Shown here: piece after piece, positions 1 through 6,171 of the stretch | Layout of the letters: each line of letters starts with the position of its first letter | Numbering within the stretch: position 1 is the stretch's first letter | Assembly (NCBI GenBank): GCA_001798565.1 | Contig: MGSR01000056.1 | Location: 1,806-8,391, forward strand | Source of the DNA: Deltaproteobacteria bacterium RIFCSPLOWO2_12_FULL_60_16 | GTDB taxonomy: Bacteria > Desulfobacterota > Binatia > UBA9968 | Length of the DNA: 6,586 nt | Direction of reading: 5' to 3' | Program-made: the position numbers and the translations under genes | Notes under the pieces: model-generated | Database searches by the model: none | Seen by the model: the letters and a program-made list of their open reading frames with translations, nothing else | What the model was told of the DNA's origin: nothing

Positions 1-880
1 TGGCAACGTTGTGCTCGCCGCAGAGTCGGAGCCGGATGCCCTGCCGCCGGCTGCCGACGCAAAGCGTAAATTCGAACCCTGCCGCCCGGGATACCCGTGA
101 TTCGCCCCTCACCTCACCGCTCTTCCCGTAGGTAATCGTATCGCCCTTAAAACTTTTCCCCAGACGCCGTACCCATGGGTCGTCCGTGTTCACCACGGCA
201 AGTCCCCCGGGATTCATGGCGCGAAAGAGCTGCCCTTTTTCCCGCGCAACCCCGGCCAGGCTGCGGAGTCCGGCGAGGTGCGCCGGCGTGACCGAGGTCA
301 CTAAGCCGATGTCAGGATCGGCGATCTCGGTCAGGCGCCGGATCTCTCCCGGCCGGCTCGTGCCCAGTTCCACCACGGCGACCCTCTCATGACCCCGCAG
401 ACGCAGGAGCGTCAGCGGCAGCCCCACGAGGTTGTTAAAGTTTCCCTCCGTCTTCAGAACCCTGCCGCGAAGCGCCCTGCCCCGGATCGCGGCTCGTTCG
501 AGAATCGCGGCTACCATCTCTTTCGTGGTCGTTTTTCCGTTCGAGCCCGTGATGGCCAAGACCTTGGGCGCCAGCCGCTTGCGGCAGTAATGCGCCATAT
601 CTCCCAGGGCCTGGAGCGTGTCCCGAACCCGAATTACCGTCGCCCCCTTCAGGGGCGGAATTCCGGGCCGCTTATGGACCACCAGGCAAGCCGCCCCGCG
701 CTCGACCGCCTCCTTGAGAAAGTCATGGCCGTCAAACCTCTCTCCTTTCAGAGCGACAAACACCGAGCCTCTCACGACCTTTCCGGAATCGGTGCTCACC
801 TCGCCGCAGATCGCCCGCCGTCCCTCTCGCAGGATCTTCCCGCCGGTCGCCAGGAGGATTTCTTCCTTGCGCCATAACAT
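1..880 (-). CDS. murF: UDP-MurNAc-tripeptide:D-Ala-D-Ala ligase MurF, 3' end cut off by the window edge
   Basis: This cytoplasmic Mur ligase adds D-Ala-D-Ala to UDP-MurNAc-tripeptide using ATP, the last cytoplasmic step of the stem peptide. The frame is open from ATG at 880 to base 1, giving 293 codons; family members are about 450-470 aa, so roughly the last 170 residues are missing. Visible are the N-terminal UDP-substrate domain (STDSGKVVRGSVFVALKG, about residues 29-46), the ATP P-loop ITGSNGKTTTKEM (residues 110-122, Lys116), VLKTEGNFNNLVGLPLTLL (141-159) and the GEHNVA start of the next conserved block (288-293). The acidic motif reads ELGTSRPGEI (171-180), where many MurFs have GMN or GMS. 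An in-frame TAA lies five codons upstream, so ATG 880 is the earliest possible start, and the MLWRKEEILLATGG beginning fits the family. No good Shine-Dalgarno sequence precedes it, because a heptamer repeat array abuts the start. It follows murE by 88 nt. Confidence 0.95.
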   Translation of the reverse strand, partial: MLWRKEEILLATGGKILREGRRAICGEVSTDSGKVVRGSVFVALKGERFDGHDFLKEAVERGAACLVVHKRPGIPPLKGATVIRVRDTLQALGDMAHYCRKRLAPKVLAITGSNGKTTTKEMVAAILERAAIRGRALRGRVLKTEGNFNNLVGLPLTLLRLRGHERVAVVELGTSRPGEIRRLTEIADPDIGLVTSVTPAHLAGLRSLAGVAREKGQLFRAMNPGGLAVVNTDDPWVRRLGKSFKGDTITYGKSGEVRGESRVSRAAGFEFTLCVGSRRQGIRLRLCGEHNVA

Positions 881-884
881 CTTA

Positions 885-980
885 GTTACTGGTTACTCGT
901 TACTCGTTATTGGTGACTGGTTAATCGTCAACTCTTAATTACGGCTCTTTTCCAATAACCAATAACTATTAACCAGTAAC
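885..980. repeat. Heptamer repeat arrays forming an imperfect inverted repeat at the murE/murF junction
   Basis: On the plus strand, 885-933 reads as seven consecutive 7-bp units close to GTTACTS (S is C or G), degenerating toward the right. On the minus strand, 980-953 reads as four units of the same family (GTTACTG, GTTAATA, GTTATTG twice). The two arrays face each other, so 885-913 and 952-980 form a 29-bp inverted repeat matching at 25 of 29 positions, around a 38-nt loop. In the mRNA this could fold into a long AU-rich stem. The array overlaps the end of murE: its last codons and TAA stop (GTTACTGGTTAA) lie inside the right arm. The left arm ends 4 nt before the murF start codon. No U-tract follows in the transcript sense, so an intrinsic terminator is unlikely. 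The origin of the array is unknown; it resembles short tandemly repeated repetitive elements. Confidence 0.85.
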
Positions 981-2540
981 CGTCTTGAGCGTTGCCAGCT
1001 CTTCTCTCGCCGCTTCCCGATCATCAAAATGGATCCGCCTATCTCCCAGAATTTGATAATCCTCATGCCCTTTTCCCGCCAGCAGCACGAGGTCGCCGGC
1101 GCGCGCCAGCCGCAGAGCCAGGCGGATGGCGGCGCGCCGATCCGGCTCCACAAAGTAGCCCCTTTCCAATTTTAGATTTTGGATTTTGGATTTTGGATTT
1201 TCAAGCTGCGATTTGAAATTTGAGATTTGAGATTTTCGCAGGCCGGTCTGTCGGACACCCTCCTCGATCTCTGCCAGGATGCTCAGCGGATCTTCGCTGC
1301 GCGGGTTATCCGAGGTGAGGACTGCGAGATCTCCGAGGCGCCCGGCGATCTCGCCCATGAGAGCTCTCTTTCCCCGGTCGCGATCGCCGCCGCAGCCGAA
1401 AACGCAGATCAGCTTTCCACCGGTGAGAGGCCGTACGGCGGAGATAACCCTCTCCAGGGCGTCCGGGGTATGGGCGTAATCGACCAAAACCGAGATGCCG
1501 AGTTCGTTCTGGATTCGCTCCAATCTGCCCGGAACCGATCCCAGCCGGGCAATCCCTTCCGCAATAGCGCTCTTCGGCAGGCCCAGGGCAAAGCCCACGC
1601 CAACCGCGCCCAGGATGTTTTCCAGGTTGGCCATGCCGATCAGCCCGGAAGAGAATTCGATCTCCTCACCCCTGGCGCGGATTCTCCCTCTAAGCCCGTC
1701 GATGTTTCCCTCAAGCTCGACCGCGTGGACATCCCACTCCGGTCCCCGGCCGTAGCTCCAGACATCTAAGTGCAAGCCGCGGATTTTGTCCAGGAGCATT
1801 TTCCCTCTGGGGTCGGCGCCGTGAACTACCGCGAACTTTTTGCTCTTCGAGCTCGCGCCGAGGTAATCGGTGAACAGCCTGCTCTTGGCCGCAAAGTAAC
1901 TCTCCATATCCGCGTGAAAATCGAGATGGTCGCGCGTGAGATTGGTAAACAGCGCCCCGTCGAACTCGATGCCGCGCACCCTTTCCATCTCGAGCGCATG
2001 CGAGGAGGCTTCCATCGCCACCGAGCGCACCCCGGCGCCGGCCATCTGAGCCAGGAGCGCCTGCAGCTCCACCGACTCCGGGGTCGTGTGCGGCGCCGGC
2101 AAGGCGCGACCGGAGAACCTGTAGTTGATCGTGCCGATCACCCCCGGCGCCATCCCCGCCGCTGCAAAGATCGATTCCAAAAGATAGGTGACGGTGGTCT
2201 TGCCGTTGGTCCCGGTGACTCCGACCAGCACCATGCGGCGACTGGGCTGGGCGAAATAGAGAGCTGACCATAGCCCCATGGTCCGCCTGACGCTGCGCAC
2301 GCGAACCCACGCGGCGCCTTGAGGCAACGGGGTCTTGTGTTCCACGACCACCGCGGCGGCGCCCTCTTCGAGAGCCGCGGCGGCGAATCGGTGCCCGTCG
2401 GTGCGCGCTCCGGGGACGGCAAAAAAGACATGGCCTTTTTTTACCTGCCGCGAATCGTAGGCAAGGCCGCTGACCTCTTGATTCATATTTCCTTCGGCTT
2501 CTTCCACCTCGCTCACTTCCACGAGATCTTTGAGCCTCAT
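969..2540 (-). CDS. murE: UDP-MurNAc-L-Ala-D-Glu:meso-diaminopimelate ligase MurE with an in-frame repeat insertion
   Basis: This cytoplasmic ATP-dependent ligase adds the third stem-peptide residue to UDP-MurNAc-L-Ala-D-Glu. At 523 aa it is slightly longer than the usual roughly 490-500. The order of parts is: N-terminal UDP-binding domain (YDSRQVKKGHVFFAVPG, 28-44), P-loop GVTGTNGKTT (107-116, Lys114), MEASSHALE (176-184), TNLTRDHLDFH (199-209), the lysine expected to be carbamylated (AAKSRLF, Lys219), VPGRLERI (336-343), DYAHTPDALE (354-363), CGGDRDRGKR (383-392), DNPRSEDP (411-418) and LLAGKGHEDYQ (486-496). The DNPR motif is the known signature of meso-diaminopimelate-specific enzymes. 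Residues about 435-458 are low-complexity N/K/S/Q-rich sequence encoded by a heptamer array and have no counterpart in ordinary MurE; the conserved motifs on both sides remain in frame. The start ATG lies 5 nt after the ftsI stop, which suggests translational coupling. The last residues (VTG) and the stop come from the downstream repeat array. Confidence 0.97.
   Translation of the reverse strand: MRLKDLVEVSEVEEAEGNMNQEVSGLAYDSRQVKKGHVFFAVPGARTDGHRFAAAALEEGAAAVVVEHKTPLPQGAAWVRVRSVRRTMGLWSALYFAQPSRRMVLVGVTGTNGKTTVTYLLESIFAAAGMAPGVIGTINYRFSGRALPAPHTTPESVELQALLAQMAGAGVRSVAMEASSHALEMERVRGIEFDGALFTNLTRDHLDFHADMESYFAAKSRLFTDYLGASSKSKKFAVVHGADPRGKMLLDKIRGLHLDVWSYGRGPEWDVHAVELEGNIDGLRGRIRARGEEIEFSSGLIGMANLENILGAVGVGFALGLPKSAIAEGIARLGSVPGRLERIQNELGISVLVDYAHTPDALERVISAVRPLTGGKLICVFGCGGDRDRGKRALMGEIAGRLGDLAVLTSDNPRSEDPLSILAEIEEGVRQTGLRKSQISNFKSQLENPKSKIQNLKLERGYFVEPDRRAAIRLALRLARAGDLVLLAGKGHEDYQILGDRRIHFDDREAAREELATLKTVTG
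1167..1237. repeat. Heptamer tandem-repeat array inside the murE reading frame
   Basis: An AT-rich tract interrupts GC-rich coding sequence. On the plus strand it reads as 7-bp units: CAATTTT and AGATTTT, then GGATTTT three times (1181-1201), an 8-nt interruption (1202-1209), then GATTTGA, AATTTGA, GATTTGA and GATTTTC (1210-1237). Because 7 is not a multiple of 3, the units rotate through three reading phases, and the murE frame passes through without a stop. It encodes about 24 residues rich in Asn, Lys, Ser and Gln between the DNPR region and the GKGHEDYQ motif. The composition and periodicity differ sharply from the flanks, which supports insertion of a mobile or expanding repeat rather than native protein sequence. 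Confidence 0.88.
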
Positions 2541-2545
2541 GGCGG

Positions 2546-4501
2546 TTAACCCTGGAGGTTGAGAGTCAGGGTCTCACCGCTTCCCCACGCGGCGCCGGGC
2601 GCCGGCGATTGCTTCACAACGTAGCCGTTGCCGCGCAGCTCCACCTTGAGCTTCAGGACCCTGGCCTTCTCCACCGCCGCGCGCAAGCTCAAGCCGACGA
2701 AGTCCGGCACTTCCAAGGCGCCTGGTCGTTTTCCCGCTTCGTTTCCGCTCTTGCGTTCCACGCGCACCAAGGTCCCCTCTGCGGCCTGTGGCAGCGGCGG
2801 CGCTTCCGGCTTGTCCGGGACTATGCCGAGGTGGCGCAGGGCGCCGCGCGCGATATCACGAAAGGCCGGCGCCGCCACCACGCCGCCATAAACATTGCCT
2901 TCCGGCTCATCGACGATGATCAGGAGAACGAGCCGGGGATCATCGGCGGGAACGAATCCTACAAACGACGCCACTCGCTTCTTGGCGGAATAGCCGCCGT
3001 GGGTGAGATCCGGCTTCTGGGCGGTCCCGGTCTTGCCGGCGACTTCGAAGCCCTCGACGCCGGCCATCGGACCGGTCCCCCCATCGCTCACGACGCCCTT
3101 GAGGATGGAGGTCAGCAGGCGCGCGCTCTTTTCCGAGACAACGCGGCGCACCACATGGGACTGATTCGCCACCAGCACCTCGCCATCCGGAGCCACGACC
3201 CGGCGCACCACAAACGGGCGCATGAGGAAGCCCCCGTTGGCGATTGCCCCGTACGCCATGACGAGCTGCATCGGGGTCACCGCGATGCCCTGGCCGAAGG
3301 CGTGCGTGGCCAAGTCGATCGACGACCAGCTATCCGGAGAGCGCACCATCCCGCTCGCCTCGCCGGGAATATCGATCCCGGTGGGACGGCCGAAACCGAA
3401 TCTGTCGATATATTTGAAGTATCTGTCTTTTTTCAGCTTCTCCGCCACTTTCGTCACGCCGATGTTGCTCGAGTACTGAATAATCTTGTAGAAGGGCAGC
3501 CATCCGTACTCGTGGGTGTCGTGAATGGTCCTTCCGGCAAAGGGATATTTGCCGAACTCGCAATAGAAGAGATCCTCCTTCCCGACCACCCCTTCGTCCA
3601 GCGCGGCGGCGGCAAGAACCGTTTTGAAGGTGGAGCCGGGCTCGAAGCTGTCCGCCACCGCGCGATTGCGCCACTGCTGGGAGGACTGCCGGGCAAAGTT
3701 GTTGGGATCGAAAAACGGATAATTCGCGAGCGCCAGGATCTCGCCGCTAAATGGCTCCACGACAACGGCGATACCGGCCTTGGCGCGATATTTGGTGGCG
3801 GCCGCTTCCAGCTGTTTTTCCGCGAGGTGCTGGATCGAGGTATCGATGGTCAGGTGGATATCCGCGCCCGGCGGGATCTGAATCTCCTCTACCCCTTGGG
3901 CAAGGACCCTCCGTCCGAGGGCGTCCCGCTCGATCACGGGCGAGCCGCTCTCGCCGCGGATGTAGTTGTCATAATGGAGCTCCACACCTTCCAGCCCTTG
4001 AGAATCCCTGCTCACAAATCCCACCACCTGGCCGGCGAGCTGCCCCTGGGGATAATAACGATTGGGCTCGAAAGACATCCCCACCCCCTCGATATTGAGG
4101 GCCCGGATCCTTTCCGCCTCTTTGGGGCCTATCTGGCGCTTGAGCCAAACGAACGGTTTTTCGGCCTTAAGTTTCTGCTGCAGCTCGACTTGGCTCACGC
4201 CTAAAGCCCGGGCCAGACTCCGGGCCGCCGTCTCCGGCTCTTTTATGCGGCGCGGCCGGGCGTAGACGGATTGAACCTCCAGGCTCAGGGCCAGCGGCTC
4301 TCCGGCCCGGTCCAGGATGGTCCCCCGCTTGGGCAGCACGATCCATTCTTTGAGGTGCTGCCTCTCGCCCAGCCGTTTGAGCTTTTCCCCTTGAAGGATT
4401 TGCAGCTGAAAGGCCCGCACCGCCACCGCCAAAAAGAGCAGCACGAAAAAGAGGCTGGCCATGGCCAGGCGGGATTTGATCCCCGGGAAAGATCGTCTCA
4501 T
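2546..4501 (-). CDS. ftsI: FtsI/PBP3-type septal peptidoglycan transpeptidase with a C-terminal PASTA domain
   Basis: This is a class B (monofunctional) penicillin-binding protein that cross-links septal peptidoglycan in the periplasm as part of the divisome. It has 651 aa. A short basic N-terminus is followed by one membrane segment (about residues 12-31), the N-terminal PBP dimerisation/pedestal region beginning with KRGTILDRAGEPLA (58-71), and a transpeptidase domain. Its catalytic motifs are STFK (Ser290, Lys293), SSN (344-346) and KTGT (490-493). A Pro-rich linker (about 562-574) leads to one PASTA domain (about 596-650, starting EVPDFVGLSL). The PASTA domain is absent from E. coli FtsI but known in Gram-positive, SpoVD-like and some deltaproteobacterial homologues. 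The ATG overlaps the ftsL stop as ATGA, a hallmark of translational coupling, and the stop lies 5 nt before murE. SpoVD- or PbpB-type naming is an alternative, but dcw position directly after ftsL favours FtsI. Confidence 0.96.
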   Translation of the reverse strand: MRRSFPGIKSRLAMASLFFVLLFLAVAVRAFQLQILQGEKLKRLGERQHLKEWIVLPKRGTILDRAGEPLALSLEVQSVYARPRRIKEPETAARSLARALGVSQVELQQKLKAEKPFVWLKRQIGPKEAERIRALNIEGVGMSFEPNRYYPQGQLAGQVVGFVSRDSQGLEGVELHYDNYIRGESGSPVIERDALGRRVLAQGVEEIQIPPGADIHLTIDTSIQHLAEKQLEAAATKYRAKAGIAVVVEPFSGEILALANYPFFDPNNFARQSSQQWRNRAVADSFEPGSTFKTVLAAAALDEGVVGKEDLFYCEFGKYPFAGRTIHDTHEYGWLPFYKIIQYSSNIGVTKVAEKLKKDRYFKYIDRFGFGRPTGIDIPGEASGMVRSPDSWSSIDLATHAFGQGIAVTPMQLVMAYGAIANGGFLMRPFVVRRVVAPDGEVLVANQSHVVRRVVSEKSARLLTSILKGVVSDGGTGPMAGVEGFEVAGKTGTAQKPDLTHGGYSAKKRVASFVGFVPADDPRLVLLIIVDEPEGNVYGGVVAAPAFRDIARGALRHLGIVPDKPEAPPLPQAAEGTLVRVERKSGNEAGKRPGALEVPDFVGLSLRAAVEKARVLKLKVELRGNGYVVKQSPAPGAAWGSGETLTLNLQG

Positions 4502-4845
4502 GGCAGCAGCACCACCTGGCCCTTCCCCGGTTCGGCCAGTCCAAGCCGGGAACGCGCCATCGCCTCCAGCCGCTCGGGCGAGGTCAGGGTGGCGAGCTCA
4601 ACTTTGAGCTCGCGATTTTCCTGTTCGAGCTGACTGTGCAGCTTGCTGGTGGTCGAAAGGACGTAACCCAAGTGAACCACCTGCAGCCGCAGCCAAACAT
4701 GCGACAAGGCGAGCCCGAGCAAACACAAACCTAACAGGAGGGTAGAGAGAAAAAACCGGCCCTGTCTGTGCGGATGAAGTCGATCTAGCTGCTGCCTCTT
4801 CAGGAGGCCTAGCCCCCACAACGGTCTGCCTAGGGCTGTGGCCAC
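4498..4845 (-). CDS. ftsL: Cell-division protein FtsL, GTG start
   Basis: This is a small bitopic divisome protein that, in known systems, forms a coiled-coil complex with FtsB/DivIC and helps activate FtsW-FtsI. From GTG at 4845 it has 115 aa, normal for the family. A basic cytoplasmic N-terminus (residues 1-30) precedes one hydrophobic membrane segment (about 31-50). An extracytoplasmic heptad-like helix follows (about 55-87), then the C-terminal block SPERLEAMARSRLGLAEPGKGQ (89-110), which matches the usual FtsL ending. GTG 4845 is chosen because AGGGAG lies 7 nt upstream and the start follows the rsmH stop by 11 nt. The first ATG in frame, at 5022, would overlap rsmH by about 165 nt and is unlikely. 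The stop overlaps the ftsI start as ATGA. FtsL sequences diverge strongly, so the call also rests on position, topology and size. Confidence 0.88.
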   Translation of the reverse strand: MATALGRPLWGLGLLKRQQLDRLHPHRQGRFFLSTLLLGLCLLGLALSHVWLRLQVVHLGYVLSTTSKLHSQLEQENRELKVELATLTSPERLEAMARSRLGLAEPGKGQVVLLP

Positions 4846-4852
4846 GCTTTTG

Positions 4853-4858
4853 CTCCCT
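4853..4858 (-). promoter_or_regulatory. Shine-Dalgarno site that fixes the ftsL GTG start
   Basis: AGGGAG on the minus strand lies 7 nt before GTG 4845 and overlaps the last two bases of the rsmH TAG stop. It is the best ribosome-binding site in this junction and decides between the GTG start and the implausible far-upstream ATG. Ribosomes ending rsmH would be placed directly over it. Confidence 0.75.
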
Positions 4859-5759
4859 AAAGCCGCTCCGCGGCCCGGAGCTTGGCCGAGCGGGCGCGGG
4901 AATTGATCTGGGTCTCTCCTAGGGAGGGGAGGACGGGTCTGGAGGTTAACAGTCTGGCCTTTGCGCTCCAGCCGCAGCGGCAGAACATGGTCCTGGGAGG
5001 GCAGATGCAGCTCTGGCTCCATTTGCGGAAGGCCTTCTTGACCAGCCGATCTTCCAACGAGTGAAATGAAATCACCACCATGCGTCCTTTGGAAAGCAGT
5101 AGCTCATGAGCGTCCTCCAGGAAGCCGGCCAGGTGATCCAGCTCTCGATTGACAGCGATTCTCAACGCCTGGAAGGTTTTGGTCGCGGGATGGATGCGTC
5201 CCCTGCGCCCGCCCACCCGCGCGACGAGATCCGCCAACTCTGCGGTGGTCTCGATGGTTTTTTTCCGACGCGCTGAATCGATGGCCAGGGCGATACGGCG
5301 CGCGCGGGGCTCCTCGCCGTAGTCGCGCAGGATGCGCTCCAGCTCCGAGACGGGATAGGTATTGACAACCTGGTTAGCATCCACGGATTGGCGCCGGTCC
5401 ATGCGCATGTCGAGCCTGCTGTTCCACTGGAAGCTGAAGCCTCGCTCCCGGGAATCCAGGTGATGGGAGGACAATCCAAGATCCAGCAGGATCCCGTCCA
5501 CTTTGTGCCAACCGATTTCTTTCAAGATCTCCTTCGCTTCCGTAAAATTGGCCTGCCGGATGATCGTGCGGTCCTCGAATCTCTTGAGCCTTTCCCGAGT
5601 GGCAGCGATCGCCTCTTCGTCCCAGTCCAGGCCGAGGACCAGACCATCCGGACTGCTGAGCGTCAAGATCTGCTCGGCATGACCCCCGCCGCCCAAGGTC
5701 CCGTCGAGGTACCTCTTGTGCGCCTGGGGCTCAAGGAGATCCATGACCTCCCGCACCAT
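4857..5759 (-). CDS. rsmH: 16S rRNA (cytosine-1402-N4)-methyltransferase RsmH (MraW)
   Basis: This S-adenosylmethionine-dependent enzyme methylates N4 of C1402 in 16S rRNA. From ATG 5759 it has 300 aa. Motifs seen are the SAM-binding loop DGTLGGGGHAEQIL (19-32), DLGLSS (93-98), RGFSF (106-110), LDMRMD (116-121), DYGEE (147-151), ATKTFQALRIAVNREL (192-207), SFHSLEDRLVKKAF (231-244), a cysteine cluster CxC...CxC (251-262) and the closing NSRARSAKLRAAERL (286-300). All are standard for RsmH. The N-terminus is uncertain: the frame stays open upstream and encodes THAPV directly before this ATG, matching the HxPV-type beginning of typical RsmH proteins, but no ATG, GTG or TTG occurs there in frame. 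A TTA codon at 5786-5784 sits where a start would be expected. No Shine-Dalgarno sequence precedes ATG 5759. The gene follows the STAS gene by 23 nt and precedes ftsL by 11 nt. Confidence 0.96.
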   Translation of the reverse strand: MVREVMDLLEPQAHKRYLDGTLGGGGHAEQILTLSSPDGLVLGLDWDEEAIAATRERLKRFEDRTIIRQANFTEAKEILKEIGWHKVDGILLDLGLSSHHLDSRERGFSFQWNSRLDMRMDRRQSVDANQVVNTYPVSELERILRDYGEEPRARRIALAIDSARRKKTIETTAELADLVARVGGRRGRIHPATKTFQALRIAVNRELDHLAGFLEDAHELLLSKGRMVVISFHSLEDRLVKKAFRKWSQSCICPPRTMFCRCGWSAKARLLTSRPVLPSLGETQINSRARSAKLRAAERL

Positions 5760-5782
5760 AACAGGCGCGTGCGTGTAATTCG

Positions 5783-6145
5783 TTAATGGTATGTCCCGTC
5801 TCCCTCCCAGTCTTCGTCGAAGCTCTCGATGGCATCCTCCAAGGAGGTATAGTCCTCGAAGAACTGGTCCATGCCCACGACCCGAAAGATGTCCCTGAGA
5901 TACGGGCTCATGCCCGCCAGTTTCAGGTCGCCGTTGAGATTTCTCAGAATCCTCAATCTCTCGACCAAGACCCCGATACTCAGATAGTTGATGTGGTCCA
6001 CCGCCTTGAGGTTCAAGACGACCTTGAGGCGGTCCTTCTCGATCAACGATCCGATGACGTCCTTGATCCTGATCATCTCGCGAAAATCGATATCGCCAGT
6101 GATGTCAATCACCGAAATATCCTGGATCAGCTTCCGCTGCAGCAT
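5783..6145 (-). CDS. Small STAS-domain protein (anti-sigma factor antagonist-like)
   Basis: The protein has 120 aa and consists of little more than a STAS fold, the domain of SpoIIAA/RsbV-type anti-sigma factor antagonists. The pattern is an N-terminal beta segment (ISVIDITGDID, 10-20), an amphipathic helix (24-36), LKVVLNLKAVDHIN (40-53), then the phosphosite-loop region, GDLKLAGMSPYLRDIFRVVG (72-91) and an acidic C-terminal tail. In SpoIIAA-type proteins the loop usually reads DSSGLG; here it is NYLSIG (53-58), with Tyr and Leu at the usual serine positions and Ser56 at the glycine position. Canonical kinase-controlled partner switching is therefore doubtful, although Ser56 could still be modified. 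It is a soluble cytoplasmic protein with no membrane segment. A strong AAAGGAGG ribosome-binding site lies 7 nt before the ATG. Its place between mraZ and rsmH suggests co-expression with division genes; its function there is unknown. Confidence 0.87.
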   Translation of the reverse strand: MLQRKLIQDISVIDITGDIDFREMIRIKDVIGSLIEKDRLKVVLNLKAVDHINYLSIGVLVERLRILRNLNGDLKLAGMSPYLRDIFRVVGMDQFFEDYTSLEDAIESFDEDWEGDGTYH

Positions 6146-6152
6146 TCCTTAT

Positions 6153-6160
6153 CCTCCTTT
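6153..6160 (-). promoter_or_regulatory. Strong Shine-Dalgarno site of the STAS gene
   Basis: AAAGGAGG on the minus strand ends 7 nt before ATG 6145. It is nearly a perfect complement to the 16S rRNA 3' end and the strongest ribosome-binding site in the window. This suggests that the STAS protein is translated efficiently and independently, not only by coupling to mraZ. Confidence 0.85.
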
Positions 6161-6171
6161 CGCCAGCCGAG

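Noticed and set aside
914..935. A possible -35 box (TTGACG on the minus strand) for a murF promoter in the loop of the inverted repeat
   Set aside because: No convincing -10 element lies at 16-18 nt spacing, and the surrounding sequence is repeat-derived.
186..938. Plus-strand open frames opposite murF
   Set aside because: They overlap a continuous murF frame with clear family motifs and show no domain of their own.
885..980. The inverted repeat as a Rho-independent terminator between murE and murF
   Set aside because: The stem is AT-rich rather than GC-rich and is not followed by a U-tract in the transcript direction; it leads straight into the murF start.
885..1237. The repeats as a CRISPR array
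   Set aside because: The units are 7 bp, directly adjacent, with no unique spacers of regular length and no cas genes.
2609..4204. A 531-codon open frame on the plus strand opposite ftsI
   Set aside because: It is antisense to an intact ftsI with all catalytic motifs, and its translation shows no recognisable domain. Long antisense frames are common in GC-rich coding sequence.
4498..5022. A 174-aa version of FtsL starting at ATG 5022
   Set aside because: It would overlap the conserved 3' part of rsmH by about 165 nt. GTG 4845 has a well-spaced AGGGAG and gives a normal FtsL length.
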